Assembly: GCA_023053545.1 (NCBI GenBank)
Contig: JAKZAN010000003.1
Location: 963,501 to 1,027,500, forward strand
Reading direction: 5' to 3'
Length of the DNA stretch: 64,000 nt
DNA from: Lepidurus packardi
Taxonomy: Eukaryota > Arthropoda > Branchiopoda > Notostraca > Triopsidae
Shown here: positions 9,501 through 18,601 of the stretch, one piece after another
Numbering within the stretch: the stretch's first letter is position 1
How the letters are laid out: every line of letters starts with the position of its first letter
Notes under the pieces: model-generated
The model's database searches: none
What the model was told of the DNA's origin: nothing
The model's input: the letters and a program-made list of their open reading frames with translations, nothing else
Position numbers and translations under genes: made by a program

Positions 9501-12072
9501 CGGACTTCTACACCGAGGAGGATTTCGGCTAACCCAATGGATCTCCTCATCCCGAACTGTGCTTAGCACAATCCCGAAAGAAATCCGGAGCAACACGGAA
9601 CTAAACCTCGACCTCGACGACCTTCCGGTAGAGAGAACTTTGGGCGTGTTATGGGATTGCAACGACGATTCCTTTCGCTTCAAGATTAAGCAGCCAATCG
9701 ACACGTGCCACACTAAGCGACAAATTCTAAGCTCAATTTCGAGTGTGTACGATCCTCTCGGTTTTCTAGCCCCACTAATCCTGACGGCGAAAACCCTCCT
9801 CCAAGACATTTGGAGGACAAACGTGGAATGGGATGACGTTCTTCCATCAAACATCCTTACCCGTTGGCAAAAATGGGCCGGCAGCCTTCATTTGGTCGAA
9901 GACATACGAATACCCCGATGCCTTCAAACCAAAATCTCTCATCCCACACAAATGCATGTGTTCTGCGACGCGTCCGAAATCGGCTACGGAGCAGTAGCCT
10001 ATTTACGGTCTATAACTCAAGACGGAAATCTAAACGTTAGATTTATTATGGCGAAGTCCCGCGTGGCACCCGTACGACCATTATCGATTCCACGACTCGA
10101 ATTGCAAGGTGCTGTTGTTGCCTTACGCCTGGCCACAACTGTCAAAACCGAATTGCAAATTCCGATCGATCAAATATTCTTCTGGACCGACTCCCAAACA
10201 GTGCTCCAGTGGATCAATTCGAAAACATGCCGGTATCACGCCTTTGTCGGAAACCGAATCGGAGAGATCCTCGAAGGCTCAAATGCCAGCCAGTGGCATC
10301 ACATACCCGGAATTTCTAACCCCGCCGACGAGTGCAGTCGCGGTATCCCGGTCGAAAACTTGTCTTCGGACCATCGTTGGTTTATGGGTCCAGATTTTCT
10401 ACAGCTTCCTGAAAAAACCTGGCCTTCACGCCCCACCATATCCGAGCCATCCACAGATGATCCAGAGATATCGCTTAAGCCATGGACAGGGGCGCTGACA
10501 ACCACCGAAAACTGCAAAGTCTTCGAGCTCATGAAAAACTCGTCAAGCTTGATAAAGATTTACCGAGTGATTGCTTTGATAAAACGCGTCGCCGCCAAGT
10601 GTCACAAAGCTTCACCAAGTAACCCCAAGTGGATATCGGCTGAAGAAATTAAAGAAGCAGAAACCACTTGCATACGCTTCATGCAGCAACGACACTTTGT
10701 CTCCGAACTAACCTACATTCGAAATGGTCGTCCAGTCGAAGCCTCATCCCGCCTTGGCTCACTATCCCCCTTTTTAGATGACAAGGATTTGCTTCGTGTA
10801 AAGGGACGATTAGACAACAGCCCGCTTCCGTACGATGCCAAGCACCCAGTGATACTACCGAGCAACAACCCACTTACGACGCTGATTGTCCGCGATATCC
10901 ATTCACAATACTTTCACTCAGGGATAGACCGAACCTTTAGTGAAGTCCGAAAAATGTTTTGGATTCCTCGTGGGAGAGTTCTCGTTCGTAGCGTTGTTAG
11001 CCGATGTATACCATGCAGACGAGCAAAGGCAAAGCCACTTACCCCAATCATGGCTGCGTTACCAGCGGCGAGACTACAATCCATTTTACCTCCTTTCACG
11101 AACGTGGGAATAGACTATTTTGGTCCACTCTATGTCACGATTTATCGGCGTACGGAAAAGAGGTATGGATGCTTGTTCACATGTTTGGTAACTCGCGCCG
11201 TACACATTGAACTCGCTTGCTCTTTGGATACGGACTCATTTTTTATGGCCTTCCGACGTTTTGTCAGCCGACGCGGTTCACCAGCTTGCGTATTCAGCGA
11301 TAACGGCACAAATCTAAGAGCCGGTGAACGCGAGCTTCGAGAAGGTCTTGACAACTTAAATCAACAACACATCGAAACTACCCTTGCTCGAAAGAAGATT
11401 GAGTGGCATTTCTCTCCTCCTTATGCTCCACATTTTGGAGGTGTCTGGGAACGACTTGTGCGATCCGCCAAAACTGCGTTAAAAGCCGTCTTGAAAAATC
11501 AAACCGTCAAAGAAGAAGTGCTTACCACAGTGATGATGGAAGTCGAATCCCTATTGAACGGCAGACCCCTAACACACGTCTCGGTGGATCCCCAAGACCC
11601 AGAAGCCCTAACGCCCAACCATTTTCTATTAGGACGAGCGAATCCCAACCTCCCTCCGGATATTGTAAACCCTGAAGACGTTACTTCTCGACGTCGATGG
11701 CAGATAGCTCAAGTTTTAACAAATCATTTTTGGCGCAGATGGATGCGCGAGTACGTTCCGATGCTCATTGAACGTCGAAAATGGATACGTCCAACCCGAG
11801 ATATTTCTACAGGTGACCTCGTTTTGATAGTCGAACCCAACACACCGCGAGGGCAATGGCCCACTGGACGCGTCATCCAACCCCTTCCAGGAGCCGATGG
11901 AGTCGTAAGGGCTGCAAGAATTAAAACGGCACGCGGAGAAACCACCAGACCAACTGCAAGGTTATGTCTCCTAGAAGAAGCAGGTGAAGACGATTTTGTT
12001 TCAACATCCGCTAAAACAGGGCCGGCTATGTTCCGGATGGAATCCGGAAGCAAGTCAATGTCGGAGGGATAA
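6544..12072 (+). CDS. pol: BEL/Pao Gag-Pol polyprotein (1842 codons, after an in-frame stop)
   Basis: Domains in order by approximate residue: DUF1759 Gag core ~188-340 (FSGDPKEWPMF); cysteine/histidine knuckles ~414-480 (CCVCDERH, CCFRC); DUF1758 aspartic protease ~541 with LDSGSE; reverse transcriptase ~835-1010 with the DIEKMY aspartate and the YVDNYLDS catalytic block; RNase H-like region from ~1137 (FCDASEIGYG, FWTDSQT); integrase with H2C2 zinc binding ~1457-1500, then D (GIDYFGPL, ~1522), D (SDNGTN, ~1583) and E (GGVWERL, ~1632); C-terminal DUF5641 module ~1715 onward (WQIAQVLTNHFW). The frame has no internal stop and ends 44 bp inside the 3' LTR. There is no ATG at its first codon: it continues the 6034 frame past TAA. 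No envelope gene is present. Enzyme activity is plausible if the upstream stop is bypassed. Confidence 0.93.
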   Translation: MQEQTEDQELQEMRRRQSEIQSRRQQQRLVNTVEARRMEEDIIRRGAEEDGEIPVSSLANSRLNGSDETNLAVPVHEEPIPQIPTNSPNAERIRQIPPPLFQRLPQQSDMGFESLIPLPSGPTYRRTPPANRAVSFPTPSNMISSSASLNHDELASQNFTVATRADDWIQRREVTPLLSANPSRLGAHLPKIDIKKFSGDPKEWPMFISSFKTLVHDVAPSDSYRLTLLRTYLHPNVSQSIADSLHSPQLYWQALEELYHRYGNPHLVSRAYLRDLIDLPTLHTDNFEPLNSFAMRLHGIASTLDHTGYGHELNSGGILEQVMNKLPDKLRSEWGRQLVKILPTRSPTLRDLDNWLNEYVTAEMMVRPLFAVPKNTGNGKRTNDPKPSQTKYPAHPTFPTVLATADDLSASQRTCCVCDERHDPASCPMLSSKTPNERAQLAKEKGCCFRCLVQQHISKDCKRKRECGTDGCKSFHHPLLHGAERVFPRRATTGEQAFRKPSDASTSHGHVGTTATSIAEAILLSIVPIRLQANGRQFHTFALLDSGSEVSLIHERAAKQLNLEGPSRLLRLGTFHGSDPEFLSQTVSFEAASKDGHCCFKIPKASTVPKLNLSRRKINWPTEKSKWSHLANLDIPLIDSTQVTVLIGMDVPEAHEHLDMRKPLDGSRGLQALLTPFGWCVVGSFAQPARTKGAVFPHVNFIHGNNPESDLDATVQNFWSIDSLGVKIIDNPKTQEETRALAILETTTRHSGERYEIGLVWKSDDVVLPNNRNQALRRLFMLERRFKQDPTLASRYTDIIDEYIDRGFAKRLQSSELPGPVGRTWYLPHHAVINPNKPKKIRVVFDASATCEGKSLNESLIKGPDFISSLLGVLLRFRQHLIPISSDIEKMYHQVRVREQDQSVFRFVWRRPGSPTAPETFQMQVHVFGAVSSPTTCMYALRRTARDFSKDFPDAAEKVLSNFYVDNYLDSFPTEQEAITVSKQLTGLLHRGGFRLTQWISSSRTVLSTIPKEIRSNTELNLDLDDLPVERTLGVLWDCNDDSFRFKIKQPIDTCHTKRQILSSISSVYDPLGFLAPLILTAKTLLQDIWRTNVEWDDVLPSNILTRWQKWAGSLHLVEDIRIPRCLQTKISHPTQMHVFCDASEIGYGAVAYLRSITQDGNLNVRFIMAKSRVAPVRPLSIPRLELQGAVVALRLATTVKTELQIPIDQIFFWTDSQTVLQWINSKTCRYHAFVGNRIGEILEGSNASQWHHIPGISNPADECSRGIPVENLSSDHRWFMGPDFLQLPEKTWPSRPTISEPSTDDPEISLKPWTGALTTTENCKVFELMKNSSSLIKIYRVIALIKRVAAKCHKASPSNPKWISAEEIKEAETTCIRFMQQRHFVSELTYIRNGRPVEASSRLGSLSPFLDDKDLLRVKGRLDNSPLPYDAKHPVILPSNNPLTTLIVRDIHSQYFHSGIDRTFSEVRKMFWIPRGRVLVRSVVSRCIPCRRAKAKPLTPIMAALPAARLQSILPPFTNVGIDYFGPLYVTIYRRTEKRYGCLFTCLVTRAVHIELACSLDTDSFFMAFRRFVSRRGSPACVFSDNGTNLRAGERELREGLDNLNQQHIETTLARKKIEWHFSPPYAPHFGGVWERLVRSAKTALKAVLKNQTVKEEVLTTVMMEVESLLNGRPLTHVSVDPQDPEALTPNHFLLGRANPNLPPDIVNPEDVTSRRRWQIAQVLTNHFWRRWMREYVPMLIERRKWIRPTRDISTGDLVLIVEPNTPRGQWPTGRVIQPLPGADGVVRAARIKTARGETTRPTARLCLLEEAGEDDFVSTSAKTGPAMFRMESGSKSMSEG

Positions 12073-12691
12073 CTCCGAAACGCACGAATTGCCTTTGAAT
12101 AATCATTTTAATGTGCGACCCGCGACAGTTAGACCACTTTCCTGACTGCACGACTTACCCTTTGTTTTATGACAGTCCGTCGCTTGACCATCGAACTGGT
12201 ATGCCTAAGCGGGGCCGGCTGCTGTCCGTTCTCGTGGAGGCTGCAACCAGAGGTCCAGCGACGGTCCATTATGTTGTAAAACTGGGCAGAAAATTGACTC
12301 CGACGACTGACAGTTAGGCAAGGGGTACCCTTTGCATGGAACCCCTTGAGAAGATTTGTTACCCAAAAAACCTAACTGCAGACACATGTGCGAAAGACAT
12401 TTTCCGCATGGATCTAACAGACAAAGGACTTGTGACTATTTAACAGACTGTCTTTTTCGCCCAGGCAGTCACTTTTTAGTTTTTCGTGAAAGGTGCTCTC
12501 GAACTCGAACTCGAACTCGTACATCGCCTCGAAATTCGTCGAAGCATTGTGGCATAGAAATTTAGTGTTTTGTTAGTTTTTGTGTTTGTTCGCCTGGCAA
12601 TCGGGCAAATATAGAATTAGTCACAAACCACACCGATCTCGTTTCCTTCGTTAAAACTTCGTTCGTCCAATGCGTCGTTCCACGCATTTCA
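12029..12691 (+). repeat. BEL 3' LTR (663 bp)
   Basis: Copy of 5234-5909, 13 bp shorter because part of the CAATCGGGCA inverted repeat is missing near 12590. It is followed by the GGAAC target duplicate and then the resumed gypsy gag. Confidence 0.93.
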
Positions 12692-13590
12692 GGAACAGTA
12701 GAAGGATGGGCTGCAGAGGATCGTCTACGAGCCGCATTATCCAAGATCGCGGACACAGCCTACCTTTGGCATGCAGCCAAAGGAATCTACAACCAGGATT
12801 GGGACTCGTGGATGACGGCTCTCACAGGCGCGTTTGGAAGGACGTTGACGTTGGGGGAATGGGGCCGTATGGTGGAAGCTAGACGACAGCTTCCTGGAGA
12901 GCCGACCACTGTGTACATTTACGACAAATTCCGCCTTTGTCGACTATGCCCGGTAGTTCTTCCGGAAATCGAGCAGGCCAACGATTGGCCTGGGGTCTAT
13001 TCCAGTCAGAAATAGCAGCAGCGGTCATGGCTGGTGCGCCATCTACCGTGGATGCCTTCATTGCGCAGGTTAATAACGTGGAACAAGGAATGGGCAGCGC
13101 AGCAATCGCTTCGCCGGTCGCCGCAATAACATCTATTACACCGGTGTACCCAAACAATGCACCGCCCATCCATTCTACACACAGGGTCTCTGGAACACCA
13201 CCCTTACACCCTCCCCAGTCAGCAAGGACCATCGATGAAGTTTTGGAGAAGATGTTGAACCGCCTCACGAGCTTGGAAAACCGAATTGACCGCAGCCCTG
13301 GAGTCCCTGTCCGAATGTCCGACTTCGATGTCCGAAGAAATGTCTAAACACCCCCCCCCCCCCCAATTTTGTGCCTCACAATCTTGCAGAGCACCGTGAG
13401 CGACGTGCTGGATGCTATAACTGCGGTGGACAAGGACACCTGGCCCGTGAATGCCCGCAACCCCAGCGTCAACGACGGGGTGTTTGCTACACCTGCCAAG
13501 AAGAAGGACACATGTCGCCCGAATGCCCGCAACGTACTGTTTCGGGAAACGGGGAAGACGGTCCACGGGACCAGGTCCGGCAAACCCAAT
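12692..13590 (+). pseudogene. gypsy Gag, C-terminal part with zinc knuckles
   Basis: Continues the Gag cut at 5233 (VEGWAAEDRLRAALSKIA). A frameshift near 12980 separates it from the AAAVMAGAPSTVDAFI block, which matches AAAVMARRPNTVDSFI in the other gypsy copy. A run of about 15 C at 13350-13364 causes another frame break. Two CCHC nucleic-acid-binding knuckles follow at 13404-13550 (CYNCGGQGHLAREC and CYTCQEEGHMSPEC). Inactive because of the frame breaks and the BEL insertion. Confidence 0.8.
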
Positions 13591-13599
13591 AGTAAGCTT

Positions 13600-14660
13600 G
13601 ACGATGACGAAAGGACAGTTACCCTTGGTCCATGTGACTGTTCATCCCATTGGTGGATATGACGCACTCGTAGACACTGGAGCGTGTGTCAGCGTCATTC
13701 GGGCGGACGCGGCAAGATCTCTGGCAAATGGCATGATACCGACAATGGAGTAGATCTACGTATCGTTGATGGAAGTTTGGTGCGTCCCTTGGGGATGGTG
13801 CAGCTTAGGGTTAAATTTCAAAACGCAAAAGTACAATTGGACAGCGTACCGGTGGTGGAGTCATCTCCTTTTCAATTAATTTTGGGTATGGACTGGATCG
13901 CCAAAAGCAAAGTTTCTCTGTGTCCCGATGCTAACGGTGGGATGAAGATCACGGTGGGGGATGGCCAAGCAGAGGCCAAACTGAATGGTGATGACGAGCA
14001 CCGTCCAGAGATGACATCACTGCGGCCTGATGGAGCAGTGGATGTCAGGGGAATGGAGTCGGACGATTGGGAAATTGTGTCACGGCGAGATCGACATAAC
14101 CGACCGAGAAGAACCCAACACCAATGGCACACTACCCGTCGCGGAGGTTGTCAACACTGCCCCCGGTACACTCGTGTTTGTCGAAGCAAAGGTACCAGGA
14201 ACAGCCCCAGATAATATCAGTACCCCGACGACGTTGTATGGAAAGCCTGGTAAAGAATGGATTAGTCCAGCATCATTGCTAAGTGTTCACGAAAAGAGCT
14301 TGATGATCCCCATAATTAGCATTGGTCAACGTACGCTTCGCCTTACCCCAAAACAGCGTTTGGTCAACGCCCAATACGTAGACGCCGTAAGTGACCCTTT
14401 GAGGACAAACGGAAGCCGGTTATGTTGTTCCCTTTCTAAAGCGACACCTGAGCATCAAGCGTCCACTGCAGAATGGAATATGGGGGAAGGTTTGTCCAAT
14501 CCTGAGCGTGAAGAGTTGGGTACTCTACTGGGAGAGTACCAAGACTGCTTCGATGGTCCCAAATAAGCCTCTTACGGGTACAACATTGGTCTCCCATACC
14601 ATTGATGTTGGGGACAGTAAACCTATTTACCAACCGCCACGACGAGTATCCCGTGTTGAT
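13600..14660 (+). pseudogene. gypsy protease and truncated reverse transcriptase start
   Basis: The aspartic protease motif ALVDTGACVSVI lies near 13662-13697. The domain continues in another frame after a single-base break near 13748, up to FQLILGMDWIAKS at ~13870-13905. The linker with EWISPASLLSVHEKS follows at ~14257. The catalytic region then collapses: at ~14650 the sequence jumps from the PPRRVS motif straight to RVLAGLKW. Compared with the copy at 38045-40918, about 130 codons of RT fingers and palm, including the first catalytic aspartate (LDLASG), have been deleted. A stop also lies near 14563. Confidence 0.8.
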
Positions 14661-17038
14661 CGCGTGTTAGCAGGGCTTAAGTGGGAGCACTGCCTCGTAT
14701 ATTTGGATGACATTATGGTACTTGGACGCAGCTTTGAAGAGCACCAAAAACGTCTACGAGCAGTGTTAAACGCCATCCGAGAGTCTGGTTTGACCCTCAA
14801 GTAGAAGAAATGTCACTTTGCCATCGCGCAGATTCATTTTCTTGGACACCTCGTTGATCAAGATGGAATTCGGCCAAACCTCGAGAAACTTCAAGGTATC
14901 CGCGAGTTCAAAGTACCCACCAACATTCGAAACCTTAGGGAGTTCTTGGAGATGACAGGCTATTACCGAAGATTCGTAGCAGGGTTTTCGCACCTTGCTA
15001 GTCCGTTGTATGCACTCCTTAAAAAGGGTCGTCGTTGGTCATGGGGATCAGCAGAGTCCACTGCCTTTGAAGAACTCTGGACGAGATTATCATCTTCTCC
15101 CATCCTCCAACATTTTCGAGACGATCTGAGCTGTGAGATCCACACAGATGCCAGTTATGGTGGGCTTGGCGCAGCGCTTATTCAGAAGGACGGGACGACA
15201 GAATACACCGTGGCGTTCATCAGCCGAAGATTGACCGATCCTGAGAGCCACTATCACAGCAACGAGTTAGAAATGTTGGTGGTTGTCTGGTCGATTGAGA
15301 AGTTCCGCCATTATATTTATGGACGCCCATTCCTTGTTGTCACGGATAACACTGCCGTCGCATGGCTCCACACCAAACAAGAGACGAACGCAAAGTTTGG
15401 CCGCTGGATCATGAGTCTAATTGAACACGAAATCCGCTTCATCCACAGGAAGGGTAAGTTTAACGTGGTAGCCGACGCTCTCTCTCGCAACAGCAATGGG
15501 ATCCCCGAAGAAACGGATGTACGACCCGAATTGTACATCTCCGTGCTTGCTGATGCTGCTCTCCGGCGCAATGACTTCATCTTGGCCCAACGAGCAGATC
15601 CTGAAATAAGCAGACTGATTGAGAAATTGGAAGAACTGGAGAAGCAAGACGACCCTGTGAAGAAGGATACCACTAACCCTGAATTGCTTACTTTCCGGGT
15701 GATCAACGGTGGCCTGTATCGAAGAAACGGACATCACGGACGGAGGTTACTGTTGGTAGTGCCTCTCGCAATGAGAAGACCTGTATTGGAGGCGTGTCAC
15801 GCGGGCGCCACCGGAGGGCACTTCGGAGTTAGCAAGACGTTAGCGCGGCTACAAGAACGGTATTGGTGGGTCCATCAGCGCAAACACGTCAAGCCTTTTG
15901 TTGGTGCTTGTGGCCATTGCCAGCGTCACAAACGGCCGCCTGGAATGCCTTTCGGGTGCCTCCAACCTACCGAAGCGACACAACGACCATTTGCCATGTT
16001 GGGGATTGATGACGTGGGACCACTTGCGAAAACCTCACGAGGTAATCGACATTTCCTGGTCTGCATAGACTACTGTAACAGGTGACAGAAGCGTACCGGA
16101 TACGTCTGTCCTCGCTGTAAAAGACTTCCTGGCGAACCACATTATCTGGCGACATTCAATTTCAATGAAGTTAATCAGCGACCGTGGGACAGGATTCACG
16201 GCTCAAGTACTTGAAGATGCGTTAGAGCAGTTGGGGATTAACCATTCAATGGCTGCAGCATGCCATCCTCAAACGAACGGGTTGTGTGAGCGAATGAATC
16301 GTACCTTAAAGGAAGTGTTGGCCGCATATGTAGACGGAACGCAAATCACGTGGGATTTAGTACTCCAGCAAGCAGTATTCGCGATTAACACGGCACGCCA
16401 TGAGAGTACGGGATATAGCCCATTTGTATTAGTGTACGGTCGGTTGCCAAATTTGACCGAAGACGTTGAGTATCCGTGGCCCGTGGAAGCTCCGGAGTTG
16501 TACGAAGACTTTATAGATCGTGTGTAACACACTAGACGGCATGCTATGGAACAATCGTGTTCGACGCAAGTTACGACAAAAACTAAATTACGATAAGCGA
16601 CGATGTAGGCCACAAAACTACCAGATTGGCGATTTAGTTTTGGTGTGACGACAGATTCGGATAGCGGGGAAATCTTCAAAATTCATGCCGAAATACATCG
16701 GACCATTTTATATCGCCAGGCAATTAACAGAGATTACCTATCGCCTTGAGGACCCCTCCGGCTTGCATACCAAGAAACGTTGGCGTGTGTTTCCGGCACA
16801 CATTTCCCAACTAAAACCTTACCGAGAAGGTAATTACAGCGGCGTCAGTGAAAGCCCGAAAGATGATGCCGATGACAGAGATTGCGAGAGCTCAGAGGGT
16901 GAGGCGGTGAACAAGTTAGAAGAAGAGCCTTTGACAGTCCTGGAAGGCATGATGGAAAACGAAGTTCCGAAGAGTCGCTATCCACGGCGAATTGTTAGAC
17001 CTCCTGATAAACTGACTGATTATGTTACCAACCTTTAG
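14661..17038 (+). pseudogene. gypsy RT end, RNase H and integrase remnants
   Basis: After the RT deletion come the YLDDI catalytic motif (14699), a stop near 14802, then the thumb and RNase H in the 14946-16085 frame (GYYRRFVAG, IHTDASYGGLGAAL, VTDNTAVAW). Integrase has the H2C2 finger near 15820-15930 (HFGVSKT, CGHCQRHK), the first D in GIDDVGPL (~16005), a stop at 16083, then SDRGTGF (16174) and an E in NGLCERMNRTLKE (~16278). A further stop at 16525 precedes the C-terminal PKYIGPFYIARQLTEITY module at 16685-17038. At least four breaks make it non-functional. Confidence 0.85.
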
Positions 17039-17225
17039 AGAATATTTATGATTTTGTACGTGCTTTATTTAACTGCCTTTTCGTGATTTTGTACGCGCTT
17101 TATTTACCTGCCAGTTCCTAAATTGCCTGTGAGTATTTGAATGACTTGTGTATGCAAAATTATTTAATGAAGAAACATGCAAACAAACCACTCGAGGACG
17201 AGTGGTGGTGGTCAGGAAGGTCGAG

Positions 17226-17490
17226 TGTAGCGGCAGATGGCGTGCGAATGGCAAGAAGAACGCCTGTGAAAGGCCAAGAGTAGCAGTCAGAGAGAGAAAG
17301 CGAGAGGAGAAGCGCGCGAGTGTGAAAGACGGAGTTGCCGTTTTGATTGTTGTAGAAGCCCCCGAGCTAAATCCCCACTTTAAATAAACTACCCTATCTA
17401 AATTAAATTAAAACTGTGTACACCTTCTTCCCAGGCCAGTTTTCCTCCTTTTTGTGAAATCCGTTAGCGTCAATCATAAGAAACGCTACA
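17226..17490 (+). repeat. gypsy 3' LTR (265 bp)
   Basis: Begins TGTAGCG and ends CGCTACA, a 7-bp terminal inverted repeat. It is preceded by a purine-rich stretch ending GGAAGGTCGAG that can serve as polypurine tract. Its 3' three quarters match the truncated 5' LTR at 4344-4555 with several differences, so this pair is older than the other LTR pairs in the window. Confidence 0.85.
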
Positions 17491-17688
17491 ATATGATACA
17501 GCGCATGAAAAAAAAAATTCAACTGGGAAGTTCAACCTTCATTTTGTCGTGACTTTCATGGTTTCCATTTTAAGTCGAGTAGTTTCCATTTTAAGTCGAG
17601 TAGTGATTCGTATTGCTCCTCAAAATTCCCTTTCAAGTAAGAAATATTTTGCACGGTATATATTATTTATTCATTCATTTCTAGATTA

Positions 17689-18080
17689 TGGCTTTTAAAG
17701 TGGTTAAATTGATTATGGGTGGGAAATGAGTGGACCCATAGTGGTGCCAAAAATTGGATTTATGATTCGAGATGCTACTATAACAAGTTTCAAGACAAAA
17801 GACTTGCAATTGCTGTTACCGCGGGAGAAACTCCACAGTTGAATTGGCCGAAATATTAGTTTAACCTTGTGTAAGTTCTTGCCTTCTGTGTAAGTTCAGT
17901 CATGGATTTAAACAAAATTATGACTTTTATTAATGCCATAATGTACAAACTCGACCAGCATGGTGGAATGCTAACACAATTAACAAACCAACAAAGATCA
18001 GAAAACCAACAATTTCGATCTTTTTAAGGCCAATACAATTGAGTAGCTGCAAGAACTAGTGAGACGTTTGGTTGAGGACC
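17689..18080 (+). pseudogene. Decayed DUF4806-type paralogue
   Basis: Translating across frames gives MAFKVVKLIMGGK, stop, SGPIVVP, a frame slip, then a CYYNKF-like block and QLNWPKY followed by a stop. These match the exon-1 protein of the gene at 854-2261 residue for residue in most places. Further on, from 17902, a segment with MLTQLTNQQRSE matches the VLTTLASQRRSE block of that gene's third exon. It lacks the DUF4806 exon itself. It lies between the gypsy 3' LTR and the BEL element at 18230, which may have removed its 3' end. Confidence 0.7.
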
Positions 18081-18229
18081 TGTAGCCGTAGGTCCCCCAT
18101 ACCTAAGCACATAGATATGGGGCGACTGCGAAACCGCCTACCTTTTTTTATATACTTCAAGGGAAAGGGCAGAGGAGTCTGACGATTGAACGAAAAGAGT
18201 TGTTTTTAGTTCTGTTCCTCACAAGCAGT

Positions 18230-18601
18230 TGAATGTACGGAATGGACTGTATACTTTTTTATCAGGGATGAAATGCTGGCTGGTGGTTTCAGACGGACTT
18301 TAGCGTTGAATTAGAATAGAGGTTTATTGAATATCGAATAATACTTGACAACAGAAGGATAACAAACAAGAAAAGGGGGTCACACTTGGGTGCAGAATTA
18401 CACCTCTCTGTTGTCTACCGCAACTCGTTGCTACTGGAATTCACGGAAGAATATCTCGGATCCTTGATCCCCACTCTTTCACACTCAACTTCTCTCTTGC
18501 GACTCAGCACTGGCTACTGACTACTTACTACTTACTGCTGACTAAGGGGTCACGTCTTCTCCTACTACTTGTCCTCCTATTTTGCTTGGTTCGCACCAAC
18601 A
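18230..18601 (-). repeat. BEL 3' LTR (element on minus strand)
   Basis: On the plus strand it reads TGAATGTACGG...GCACCAACA, matching 24309-24680 over the full 372 bp. The polyprotein stop codon (18577-18579) lies inside it. Confidence 0.95.

Larger units (their letters stand above)
5234..12691 (+). mobile_element. BEL/Pao LTR retrotransposon, nearly intact
   Basis: Complete element with 5' LTR 5234-5909, 3' LTR 12029-12691, TG..CA ends and a 5-bp target duplication GGAAC (5229-5233 and 12692-12696). It sits inside the gag gene of a gypsy element; flanking codons GT and VEGW rejoin in frame when it is removed. One long Gag-Pol frame is present, interrupted only by a TAA at 6541-6543. The LTRs differ by few substitutions and one 13-bp gap, so the insertion is fairly young. 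Confidence 0.95.
4344..17490 (+). mobile_element. Degenerate Ty3/gypsy element split by a BEL insertion
   Basis: LTR-related sequence at 4344-4555 and 17226-17490 brackets gag, protease, reverse transcriptase, RNase H and integrase remnants, all on the plus strand. A BEL/Pao element (5234-12691) interrupts gag. The coding parts carry several frameshifts and stops plus a deletion of most of the RT fingers and palm, so the element is inactive. It is related to the better-preserved gypsy copy at 37768-43628, sharing the RVLAGLKW and YLDDI blocks, the tRNA-Leu-type primer site and the C-terminal layout. No matching target duplication is visible because the 5' LTR is truncated. Confidence 0.85.

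Noticed and set aside
5234-12691. Endogenous retrovirus with envelope
   Set aside because: The frame ends in the 3' LTR right after DUF5641; there is no envelope-like ORF, so it is a retrotransposon.
13350-13364. Poly-C run as a programmed frameshift site
   Set aside because: The surrounding gag is already broken in several places; a decayed homopolymer is simpler.
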